From Ephemerocybe angulata (Eukaryota; Basidiomycota; Agaricomycetes; Agaricales; Psathyrellaceae): a stretch of 64,000 nucleotides of DNA. Within the stretch, counting starts at the first letter, position 1, and each line of letters starts with the position of its first letter. The stretch spans positions 124,001 through 188,000 of the forward strand of contig JAACJK010000123.1 of assembly GCA_013368325.1 (NCBI GenBank). The letters run 5' to 3'. Shown one piece after another: positions 50,081-58,963 of this stretch. The position numbers and the translations under genes were made by a program. Below the pieces are notes generated by a model. That model had not been told where the DNA came from. It saw only the letters and a program-made list of their open reading frames with translations, and searched no databases.

Positions 50081-50958
50081 GCGTATAGACTCATACCCAG
50101 AGATAAATGTGCGTGCTCAGCGGGGAACATAGTATTATTACTCTTCCGCCAACACGTGCGGACATTAGGATCGAAAAGACCCCTCGACGACGTTGAGCTC
50201 TAGACGCAGGCGCCCCAAGCGTCTGCACTTGAACCTAGAGAATTGAGCTAGCCACTTCTCAGAATACCGGACCGACTGGCACGCAGGTTCGAGGTTCGAG
50301 GTTCGGGGTTCGAGGTTCGAGGTCCACAAATTTCGAACATTCCGCAGAGAGCGTTCGTAGCTGTCGTGAACACCGGTCAGCCTACCTATTTTCTCTTCTT
50401 TTCCTTTCATTTCTTCCTTTACTATTCATTCGTGCGCATTCCTGCACACCCTTGCACACCTTCACACTGCCTTCGCTCTTCTGAGCCTTCCCCTCACTTC
50501 ATGCACAGCATGTTCGTGCTTCTTATTCTCGTGCACAGCACGTTCACACCTTGTTCACACCTTTGTTCTCAGGCGCACTGCCCGCGCGCTGCCTTTTAGT
50601 CATATCGACTCATATGGACTCTATTGTTCTTTGGATCATTCTATTGTTCTATTTTCGTTTGAGATCATCTGGACACATATATACTCGTAGCTACTCGTTC
50701 ATTATTCCCCACTTGATCTCTTTGACTATACAGGTACATAGTCGCTTCGCTCCTATTCCCTGTATCCTATTTACCTTTGACTATACAGCTCTTGTATCTG
50801 CATCGCTGCTCGTCGCTCGTCCGACCTCTGCTCCTCTGCTCTCTGCTCTCTGCTCGTCACTCGTCCAACATCAGCCGGCGTCTTCGCCACATTAGATCAA
50901 GTCCTCCCAACTGCGCCGACGTCCATCGTCCTCGCAGCCCCTGCTAGCCGGCACCATC
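50081..50958. other. Region upstream of the gypsy gag; likely leader or LTR, ends not resolved
   Basis: A pyrimidine-rich stretch (many CTCGT, CTCTGC and TTCACAC strings) directly upstream of gag. A 5' LTR and primer-binding site for the gypsy element are expected here, but I could not place TG...CA termini because the partner 3' LTR is outside the window. At 50286-50322 the heptamer GGTTCGA is repeated about five times. Confidence 0.4.
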
Positions 50959-51339
50959 GTGCCCACCCGTTCCCCCTCACCTGCAACCTCTGACGGCTCT
51001 GAACCGGACAGCTGTGCACCGTACCTTCACGGCCTACAGATCGACTCCGCCTACCTCCGATCCACCACTGATCCAGTCTGGTCCTCAGTCTACTGGTACA
51101 TCGACCGGAACGGCTCAACTGTCTACACCGACTGCGCAGAACAACCCTGCCCCCACGCTAAGGAAACCCAGGATTCTATCCCAGGCTTCTACCTCTCTGG
51201 CCTTCGTGGAGAACTAGTTCTACCACTAGTCCCACAGTACCTGCACCCTACCAGCCCGCCTAGTCGCGTCCCACCCCCATCATCACCACCGCCGCCGTAC
51301 TCTCCAAAGCTCCCTGACTACCCAAGTCCACCTCCTACC

Positions 51340-52623
51340 ATGTCTGACAACGCGCGTCTCGAAGCCCTCTTCACGAGGCTCATAGAAGCCCAGACGAAGA
51401 CCAACGAGCAGCTGACCGAACTGGCCGCAGCTCAAACCCAAGCAACCCAGACTGCCCCTGCACCTGCGCCTCCTCCTGTCCACTCCACCACCCAGGTTGG
51501 GGCTGTCAACGTGTCCACCGGTTCCAGTATGGCTCGCCCGGAGCCTTTCAAGGGAGGTTCTGCCGACGCCCGGCGATTCCTCCAGTACTACACCATGTGG
51601 GCCCGATCGAAGGAAGCTCCCCTCAACAAGCTCAACACTACCACCGGCTTCCACGAGATCGCTCCCGAGCAGTGGATCATCCATGCCCTCTCGCTCCTGC
51701 AGGGGGAAGCCGCGATATGGGCCGTCCGCTATCTCCAAGACATCGAGGCCCATGCCACCACCCAAGCCGCCGCTGCAGCCGCTACCGCAGCCAGCCAGAC
51801 CGCTGTCCCCGTCACCCCTTTCCCCTTCAGCGGATCGTGGGACGAGTTCGTCAAGGCCTTCAAGGCCCGCTTCATGGCCTCGGACGACAACGCCGAAGCC
51901 CAGAGGGAACTCGAGTCCATCACCCAGGGCAACAAGACGGTTGCGCAGTACGCAGCGCGCTTCCAGGAGGTCTCCGGACGCACGGACTACTCCGAGTCGG
52001 ACCTTGGCCATCGCTTCAAGCAGGGCCTCTCCAAGGACGCCCGTGCCTGGTTGACCATGGCCTCCTTCGCCAAAGCACCCGCCACCTTCGAGGAGCTTGT
52101 CCAGCTCGCTGTCAAGGTTGACTTCCACATGCGCGACAGCATGGCAGAAGGCCCTCGTACCAAGGGTTCCACTGCCTACTCCCCTCCCACTGCCACTCGC
52201 GACCCCTACGCCATGGATGTCGACGCTAGTCGAAGCTCGACGGCTCGCACCCGCGAAGACTTCACCAAGCTCATGCGAGGTCGCTGCTACGGGTGTGGCT
52301 CCAAGGCCCACCTGAAGTCGGCAGGAGGACACGAGGCCACCAAGTGTGGATACTGCGCCCGCATCGGGCACATCGAGGCCGTCTGCCAGGACAAGTACCT
52401 AGGCAACGAGAAAGGCCGAGGAGCCCGACGCTCCCAGAAGGCAGCTGCCACGACCAGCGACACCCCCTTCACCCTCTTCCCAGGCGAGACCTCTGCCCCC
52501 AACGTCTCGTCCCCTGCCCCTTCGACGACGCCCGAGGACCCTAGGTTTGCACGCCTAGAGGCTGCCCTCGCCGAGCAGAACCGTCTCTTTGGGCTCCTCG
52601 CCAACGACAAGCCGGGTTTTTGA
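51340..52623 (+). CDS. gag: Gypsy gag polyprotein with CCHC zinc knuckle
   Basis: From the first in-frame ATG the product has 427 residues. It starts MSDNARLEALFTRLIEAQTK, a coiled-coil-like leader, then an Ala/Pro linker. The capsid-like region has RRFLQYYTMWARSK, LSLLQGEAAIWAV and LESITQGNKTVAQYAARFQE. Near the C-terminus is a Cys-rich pair: CYGCGSKAHLKSAGGHEATK followed by CGYCARIGHIEAVC, which fits the CX2CX4HX4C zinc knuckle of nucleocapsids. The frame stays open upstream to at least 50959 and encodes patterned sequence (VYWYIDRNGSTVYTD) without an ATG, so translation may start earlier at a non-AUG codon. Gag packages element RNA into virus-like particles. It ends TGA at 52621-52623, inside a frameshift signal. 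Confidence 0.88.
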   Translation: MSDNARLEALFTRLIEAQTKTNEQLTELAAAQTQATQTAPAPAPPPVHSTTQVGAVNVSTGSSMARPEPFKGGSADARRFLQYYTMWARSKEAPLNKLNTTTGFHEIAPEQWIIHALSLLQGEAAIWAVRYLQDIEAHATTQAAAAAATAASQTAVPVTPFPFSGSWDEFVKAFKARFMASDDNAEAQRELESITQGNKTVAQYAARFQEVSGRTDYSESDLGHRFKQGLSKDARAWLTMASFAKAPATFEELVQLAVKVDFHMRDSMAEGPRTKGSTAYSPPTATRDPYAMDVDASRSSTARTREDFTKLMRGRCYGCGSKAHLKSAGGHEATKCGYCARIGHIEAVCQDKYLGNEKGRGARRSQKAAATTSDTPFTLFPGETSAPNVSSPAPSTTPEDPRFARLEAALAEQNRLFGLLANDKPGF

Positions 52624-52658
52624 AGCGGGTGCCCGTCCGTGCTGCCGCACGCGTACCC
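52614..52658 (+). promoter_or_regulatory. -1 programmed ribosomal frameshift signal, gag to pol
   Basis: The slippery heptamer G GGT TTT at 52614-52620, in the gag frame, is directly followed by the gag stop TGA. A -1 slip puts ribosomes in the pol frame, which is open. After a 6 nt spacer a two-tier hairpin can form: GGGT 52627-52630 with ACCC 52655-52658, and CGTGC 52638-52642 with GCACG 52647-52651 around TGCC. This is the classical X XXY YYZ plus downstream structure layout. Confidence 0.8.
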
Positions 52659-54446
52659 ATCGCTATGTGTTCCACCTCCTCCTACGACTCCATCTCATCA
52701 TGTACTATTAGTTCTATTCGTGAAATCGATCCCACTTCAGACCATTTCCGAGTACGAACGACATTGAGAGGTCGCAACAGGAGCACTAGCTCAGCAGCCA
52801 TGATAGATTGTGGGGCGACCGCCCTCTTTCTTGACCACCCCTTTGTCCTAAAGCATCACATCACAACCTTCCCACTCCATCACCCCATCCTCCTTCGCAA
52901 CATTGATGGCTCCCCTAACACCGCCGGGGACATCACCCACTTCGCGCGTCTTCACCTCACGGTTGGACCCCACAACCGCTGGACGGACTTTCTTGTCACC
53001 GACCTAGGAGGCGAGAACATCATCCTGGGACTCCCCTGGCTTCGCCAGGTCAACCCAGAGATTGACTGGACAAAGGGTATCGTGCGCATCAACCCCCGAG
53101 CCACCATCGAGGATGTTCCGGAGGACCCGAACCCGAGCCATGCTCTGGGGGAACCGTCCAACGGATCCATCCTGGAAGAGATCTATGCCTCGAGCGCACC
53201 CCCAGACCCCATCGCATCCGTTCCAGAGCTCCTACCTTCACGCCGTCATCCCCGCGCCTCGGTAGAGGAGGTGCCGGAGGAAAGACATCCGTGTTTGGAC
53301 TTAGGGGAACCCTCTGATGGAGCGATTCTGGAAGAGATCTATGCCTCTTGGCCCACGCTCCCCAACTCTCCAACTCCTGAACCTGCCCCACCGTCGTCGC
53401 CCCCTCCTGTGGAAGAGAAGCCCGAAACCCCCTTCTGCCGAATCCGTGCTAACCGAACTACTCGACGCCGCTGGCTTCGAGCCGGTATCATCGAGCGCAC
53501 GGATGAGGAACTGTGGTGTTCAGCTGGCTTCACGTACTCCCAGAAGATTGCTGAGGACGCGAAGAAAGGTAAACCGGAGAGAACCCTCGATGAGATCATC
53601 CCCGCCCACTACCGAGAACATGCCGCCGTCTTTTCTGAACAAGAATCTACTCGCCTGCCAAGCCACAAGGACTGGGATCACGCCATCGAGCTCACACCTG
53701 GTGCCCCAGCCAACATCCGCACCAAGATCTACCCCATGTCCCTAGACGAACAAGCCGTACTCGATACGTTCCTCCAGGAGAATCTTGCCAAAGGATACAT
53801 CCAGCCCTCTAAGTCGCCCATCTCCTCCCCGGTCTTCTTCATCAAGAAGAAGGACGGAACACTCCGCTTCATCCAGGACTATCGCCGTCTCAACGAGTAC
53901 ACCATCAAGAACCGCTACCCGCTCCCTCTCGTCGCCGATATCATCAGCCGTCTCCGAGGTGCCAAGTACTTCACCAAGTTTGACGTCCGCTGGGGATACA
54001 ACAACGTCCGCATAAAGGAGGGAGATGAATGGAAAGCTGCGTTCGCTACTAGCCGAGGCCTCTTCGAACCCAAAGTCATGTTTTTCGGTCTAACCAACTC
54101 ACCTGCCACGTTCCAGGGCCTCATGAACTCGATCTTCTCAGATCTGGTCGCCTCTGGCAAAGTGGCGGTCTACCTCGACGACATCCTCATCTTCACCATG
54201 GACCTGGAAGAACACCGCCGCATCACCCACGAAGTCCTTCGTCGCCTGCGACAGCACGACCTCTACCTGCGTCCTGAGAAATGTGAGTTCGAGAAGGAGG
54301 AGATCGAGTATCTGGGCATGGTTATCCGAGAGGGAGAGGTGAGCATGGACCCTGCCAAGGTCCAAGCCGCCCGTGGCTGGCCCGTACCGCGCAACGTCCG
54401 CGAAGTCCGAGGATTCCTAGGCTTTGCCAACTTCTACCGCCGCTGA
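52620..54446 (+). CDS. pol: Gypsy pol, protease and reverse transcriptase, 3' truncated by insertion
   Basis: Open in the -1 frame relative to gag, 608 residues. An aspartic-protease-like active site, MIDCGATALFLD, lies near the start (about 52800), although Gly replaces the usual Thr/Ser after Cys, so the motif is degenerate. A linker with an internal about 40-residue repeat follows. The reverse transcriptase has SPISSPVFFIKKKDGTLRF, DYRRLNEYTIKNRYPLPL, KFDVRWGYNNVRI, FGLTNSPATFQ and the catalytic YLDDILIF, then EKCEFEKEEIEYLGMVI and VREVRGFLGFANFYRR. The stop is contributed by the TG of the inserted LTR. RNase H and integrase are missing, so this copy cannot integrate by itself. Confidence 0.9.
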   Translation: MKRVPVRAAARVPIAMCSTSSYDSISSCTISSIREIDPTSDHFRVRTTLRGRNRSTSSAAMIDCGATALFLDHPFVLKHHITTFPLHHPILLRNIDGSPNTAGDITHFARLHLTVGPHNRWTDFLVTDLGGENIILGLPWLRQVNPEIDWTKGIVRINPRATIEDVPEDPNPSHALGEPSNGSILEEIYASSAPPDPIASVPELLPSRRHPRASVEEVPEERHPCLDLGEPSDGAILEEIYASWPTLPNSPTPEPAPPSSPPPVEEKPETPFCRIRANRTTRRRWLRAGIIERTDEELWCSAGFTYSQKIAEDAKKGKPERTLDEIIPAHYREHAAVFSEQESTRLPSHKDWDHAIELTPGAPANIRTKIYPMSLDEQAVLDTFLQENLAKGYIQPSKSPISSPVFFIKKKDGTLRFIQDYRRLNEYTIKNRYPLPLVADIISRLRGAKYFTKFDVRWGYNNVRIKEGDEWKAAFATSRGLFEPKVMFFGLTNSPATFQGLMNSIFSDLVASGKVAVYLDDILIFTMDLEEHRRITHEVLRRLRQHDLYLRPEKCEFEKEEIEYLGMVIREGEVSMDPAKVQAARGWPVPRNVREVRGFLGFANFYRR

Positions 54447-55825
54447 TGTGCGGCTACGGGGCTAAGAGCCAAACACGCCTCTAACCAAAACAACAAACAC
54501 AACACACAACACACACACAACCACACTAGGGTAGCTGAGGGGCAACTCGCTCGAGGTAGAGCGGGCAAAGTAATGTATTGGACTAGAGGACTAGGTCGAC
54601 TCTAAGGTACTCGCAACTAGCAAGTTTGAAGGGGAGTTCTAGACTCGACCGCGCTTCGGGGTGATATAGGTTCTCGATGAGAGGGTGGGGTCTCGGGAGG
54701 ACGAGGTCGCTACCACGAGAGGGCTTTTACTAGGCTCGAAAGCTTCGCGAAAGGAACAGAAAACTTAAAGACAATTGGCACGACGACCAGACAGACAGAC
54801 AGACAGATAGCGCGACGGCTAGACTTGGACTTTGACTTAGAGACTTGAAAGATGAAAACTGGGGGGTAACTGATTTTCTCTAAACTACTTGCGAGGCTTA
54901 AGTACATGCCGAATATTTACAAACAAGCTCCAAGACAAACAGATGAGAAACACATGCGATCGCGATACATTCCAAAACGGTCCAAATGAAACATAGAGAT
55001 AGGAGGGAAGACCTCTCGAGGTTGAGCTCAAGGCCAATTAGCGCCCGGGTAAATACCCAAGACTGTGCCGTTGCCACCAACCGACTTCTTCGTACACGCC
55101 GCGCCACTCGTCTCGTGTGGGCCGACCTATTCTTATCTCTGATTGTGGTTTCCCTCTGATAGAGTGGAGCCGCGGATGATCCATCCGATACCCGGGCAAG
55201 GGAATCGTGGGGCGCTTAAGTTGTGCCGGTTCCGCTTCCCCTGTGTTACACGCGGGTGCCTGTACCGAGTTCTCCCCTCAGCCGATGGCGATCCCAGAAC
55301 TTTCCCGAGACGTGGTTTGATTGCGAACATCTCGAGGTGTGATCGACCTCTCGACGTGCCACCTCTCGTGAAGATCAAGTCGCGCGGGAGCTATACTCCG
55401 GCGCTTATCAGGGGCTCGGGTGCAATCCCTCTCGACTACTGATGTCACGGTGATCTCTCGACTCTGGGTGTGGCGAGAGTGTTCTCGCGAGATACGAAGG
55501 GATGGGTAGGGGGCTTCCCATTGATATGCACTACTCTGCCTATGTCCGTTACTTGCCAAGTCGATCCCATAGTTGTCCCGCGCGTGTCTCCTTAAAGTAG
55601 CAAGTGTCTCGCGAAGGTAGGTCTTACCTGCTTGAGGCTACTCGTCACTTCTCGTAGTCCCGCGCGTAGGTCAGAGAGGCTAAGTCAGCAGCTCTGGGCT
55701 CGGCTCTGACTCTTGTTCCCCTTTACATTGGTGCAGGTCTTTTGATAGATGATATGCAGTGGGAATCGCGTATTTATTAAGGTAAATCGCGATTTTTAGT
55801 GGGTAGACGCGCTGAAGGCGCATCA
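54444..55825 (-). repeat. LTR (1,382 bp) of a minus-strand retroelement inserted in gypsy pol
   Basis: On the plus strand it starts TGATGTGC and ends GCGCATCA, so both strands begin TGATG(C/T)GC: short terminal inverted repeats with the TG...CA ends of LTRs. The left edge coincides with the abrupt end of the gypsy pol. The right edge abuts, on the minus strand, a polypurine tract (AGTTGGGGGGAGA, 55826-55838). Together these mark it as the 3' LTR of a minus-oriented element. It carries CTCTCG-type motifs at 55331-55370 also seen upstream of the gene at 58964. No ORF of note. The second LTR lies outside the window. Confidence 0.7.
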
Positions 55826-55838
55826 TCTCCCCCCAACT
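55826..55838 (-). other. Polypurine tract next to the 3' LTR
   Basis: The minus strand reads GAGGACA, about 13 bases, then AGTTGGGGGGAGA immediately followed by the LTR start TGATGCGC. The G-run next to the LTR is the expected primer for plus-strand DNA synthesis. Confidence 0.65.
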
Positions 55839-56249
55839 GAAATCTAGACTGTCCTCAGTCCTTTTGATACCGCTACCCAACTTCGTTCTTGTCCTCTCGC
55901 GAGTTCACCGACCTGTCTGCCTCGCCTCAGTCCTTTGCCGCGAGGTCCCCGGTTCATTCTGATCCCGAGACGTCTTAACAACCCTGTACCCTCGACTCTA
56001 TTGATTCTAAGTTTTTCCCGGTGCTTGCAGGTTTAGCCCGCGTCACATCCTTCTCGCGTAGTTCTCGACATGTCATGTCATTCGAAGCGCGCTCTGAATG
56101 TTCTCCCAGGATTCTTCTGCGTTATCCATTCCCGGGCTCATGTCACAAATGTCACATTTGTCTTCACATATAGCCCGGTCTTCTTGGGGACTTTCTCACT
56201 CGCGCTTCGCCTCTCTTCGTACTCTCTCCTCTCTTCTCTTTCTACACCG
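55839..56249. other. Upstream region of antisense gene A
   Basis: About 410 bp between the polypurine tract and the ATG of gene A. It is rich in CTCTCGCGAG and TTCTCGCG strings and has a pyrimidine-rich stretch just before the ATG, as in fungal core promoters. No other feature. Confidence 0.45.
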
Positions 56250-58299
56250 ATGGCCGATCCTTCCCTTGGTATGGCCGCCGAGATGGTGGCTGCGCTTCAG
56301 GCGGCGACGGCGTCCCCGGACTGGAGTCTTCAAAAGCTAAACGCCTTCTACGATCAGTGGATCCGCGTAGTGGTAAGCCGACTCTCGTCTGCTCTACGAT
56401 CGACGCTAAGAGTTCTTTTCTTTCTCGATCCACAGCAACTCATCCATACCAACCCTCTGCTAACTCAGCATCCCAACTTCCCCGCTTTTCGCAGCTACAT
56501 AGCGTACTACCTCGGCCAGGCCACTTCTGATAAGAAAACCAAACGCTCCCTTTCGTCGGCGCTCGATCCCAAAGCTCAGTGGGCCGCGCCCCTCTTTCCA
56601 CCAAATCCTCCGCCCTCCGACTGGCCTACTCCCGCTACACCTCCTTCTTCCAAGGCCCCTTCCTCGGGTTCCTCTCGGAAAGCTCAAGGCACGGTGTCCG
56701 CGCCCCTTGCCCGGTGTGTAGCCTCGATGCTCGTTTTGGCGGTGTACTCACATTCTTCTCCAGCGTCAACGCGCACATCTCCAGTTCCAAACCTTCCACT
56801 TCGCGTCCGAAAGCTCCAGGCACCCGAGAGCGGATTGCGACGCAACCGGCGCCTATTTCGCTCGGTGAGACCAAGGACGTCGGTCGGCGCCATCAAGGGG
56901 CTGGCCTTAGTTCCGCTCGTCCCGCCGAGGTTCCATCCAAGCGCAAGTCTTCTGGTGACACTGGGGTACGTCGCGTTCTCTCCGTCCTTCTCGGTCCACT
57001 TATCTGAACAGTTCTTGGGCGTGCAGCCGCCTCCCCTCAAGAAGATCAAAGTCGAGCCGACTTCGTCATCCCGCGGTGCTGGTCCCTCCTCGTCTGCCAA
57101 AACTTCGTCTTCAAAAGGCAAGGGCCGTGCCACGCAGCCTCCGCCCTCTCCGTACACTGCCCATCAACTTCGCCCGCACATTCCTAGGAACGCTAGGACT
57201 GCGATCGACGTCGACTCCTATGATCCCGAACAGTCCGACGATGCCGCTTCGTCTAGCGGCTCTTCCAGCATTACCGGGGACTTCGTTGGAGACGCTGGGG
57301 GCGATGCTGAGGATGCTGGGGGCGACGGCGAGGGTGAGGTCGACGAGGCGCAAAGCCGCAGGCAACTTACTGCTGCGAGGCAGGCCGCCGCCTTTCAAGC
57401 GCATCAGATCGCCATGGCCGAAGTCCTTCAACACCTGTTGCCGCCCTCCGAACTCCTCTCGTCTCGCGCCGACGTCAAGCTCCTCAAGCGCGTCACCACG
57501 CCTGCTCCCAGGGTTCGTTTCTCTTCCTTGCTTTATCTCTTTCTTACTCACGCGCCGGACCCTAGCCACCTCTTCCTTGTGGTCGCTGCCTCGCTCGAGG
57601 TGCACTTCAAGAGTGCGTCGTGGACCCGAAAGACCCCAACGGGAAGTGCTCGGCCTGTAAGACTTCGAGCCAGTCGTGCTCGTGGGCGCCCTCGTCGCGC
57701 CCTCCCCGCGTCACGTTGGCTCAAGTCCGCGAGATGGAGTTCCTTACGAGTCAGGCGCCGAGTGTCAACCGTACGTCCAACCCGTTCCTTCTCTTGGCTT
57801 GGTGGTTACTCATATCTCTTGGCCTCTAGATACCAATCGCGTCTACCAGATGCTCGTCGCCGACCACGCGCTGTACGAGGAAATGCGCAAGACCTGCGAG
57901 TTCCAGGCCCTCAAGGTCGATGCTGTTCAATCGTTCCTGGCGAACATCTTGAACAGCACTCGCGACTGTGGTTCCGACGAGCTCATCAATAGCATCGCTC
58001 CCCCGGCTTGGTATGCCGCCGCTCAGGACCGAGGCACCAGCGAGGGCACCATCGCCTTCCCCGTTGTCAACCCTTCCAACTTCATCAGTCCTGCTCTCGG
58101 TCCACTTCCTTCGTCGTCGTCGTCCGCCGCTCCTCAAATCGCGGTTCTCCCTTCGTCAGGTTCGTCTTCGCAGGTCGAGGACGACCTCTCGGTCGAACAG
58201 GAGCAGGGAGGCGAGGTTCGTGACGGGGGCGTTCCCATCGACGAGGAGGAAGAAGGCGAGGCGGCGGTGGATGCGCAGGACGCTCCCCCCGCTGCGTAG
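56250..58299 (+). CDS. Antisense passenger gene A: Cys-motif, acidic, disordered protein
   Basis: Six exons: 56250-56372, 56436-56713, 56764-56965, 57027-57516, 57600-57770 and 57830-58299, giving 577 residues with all phases kept. The N-terminus (MADPSLGMAAEMVAALQAAT; LNAFYDQWIRVV; FRSYIAYYLGQ) looks folded and helical. A Ser/Pro-rich basic region contains KKIKVEP, a likely nuclear signal. An acidic Gly/Asp segment and a helical stretch (AFQAHQIAMAEVLQHLLPPS) follow. Then comes a short Cys cluster, CVVDPKDPNGKCSACKTSSQ with two further Cys-Ser residues after it, resembling compact zinc-binding motifs seen in basidiomycete unknown proteins. The tail (HALYEEMRKTCEFQALK; acidic EEEEGE) ends before TAG. 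It lies on the strand opposite to the element's pol. Function unknown; intact introns argue it is expressed as a gene. Confidence 0.65.
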
Positions 58300-58963
58300 G
58301 TTGTTCCCTTTCACTCTTCTTGGACTTCTGGCTCCTTTGTATCTCTATCACACAGACACTGACTCTTAGGCCTCCTACATACTTCTTACCCACACCCCTA
58401 TCACTCTGGACTCGTAATGTACCGTATTTACCGCCCTTCCAATGCATCGTGCTCGTATCTGGACTGTCACGGCTCGTTGATCGGACCCATGCGTTTTAAG
58501 CGCCCGTGTGAAAGGCTGAGGTTCCACCTCTCGAGGTAAGATTTCTCCACCTCTCGGATCGACCTCTCGCCATTATCGCGAGAGATCGTCAGGATTTAGC
58601 CCTTGACGACTCCCGTTCTCGCGATACACGTTTGCTGTGGCTACGCTCCTCGAGATCTCGGTTTATCCGTTAAGCGCCCCCTGATTTGATGGCGCGCGGG
58701 TGCATTCGTGTTCCTCGTCCATACTGGTTCGCGCGGGCACCTCTTCTCGGTTTCGCGTCCATGCGATCTCCTCTCGCCGCGTATTCCGTTCTGCTCGTGC
58801 CGTGCGCTACCTCGTATGTCGCCACTTCTGGGCACCGGACTTCGCGACCCGAGTCCCAAGTACCACTTGAGCCCCTGTCTCGGTACTAATCCTCTCTCGA
58901 GTATAAATACTGGGGTGCTTTCTCTCCTTTTCAGCATCGATTTACTCGACCTTCTCTTTCTCA
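58300..58963. other. Region between antisense genes A and B, with clustered CTCTCG motifs
   Basis: Holds the end of gene A and the promoter of gene B. CCACCTCTCG occurs at 58524 and 58547, GACCTCTCG at 58561, and TCTCGCG-type strings to 58625. A TATAAATA string lies at about 58901-58908, some 56 bp before the gene B ATG, and could be a TATA element. Confidence 0.5.

Larger units (their letters stand above)
50959..54443 (+). mobile_element. Ty3/gypsy retrotransposon, interrupted inside reverse transcriptase
   Basis: Contains gag and the protease-reverse transcriptase part of pol in long open frames. RNase H and integrase are absent. The coding frame stops exactly at the first bases of an LTR belonging to a minus-strand element (54444-55825), just after the NFYRR motif that normally continues as FI. 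The intact reading frames up to the break suggest the element was young when it was hit. The missing half should lie beyond the other end of the inserting element, outside the window. Confidence 0.85.

Noticed and set aside
51283..52371. Long minus-strand ORF across gag
   Set aside because: Shadow of the C-ending codon bias of gag; no domain.
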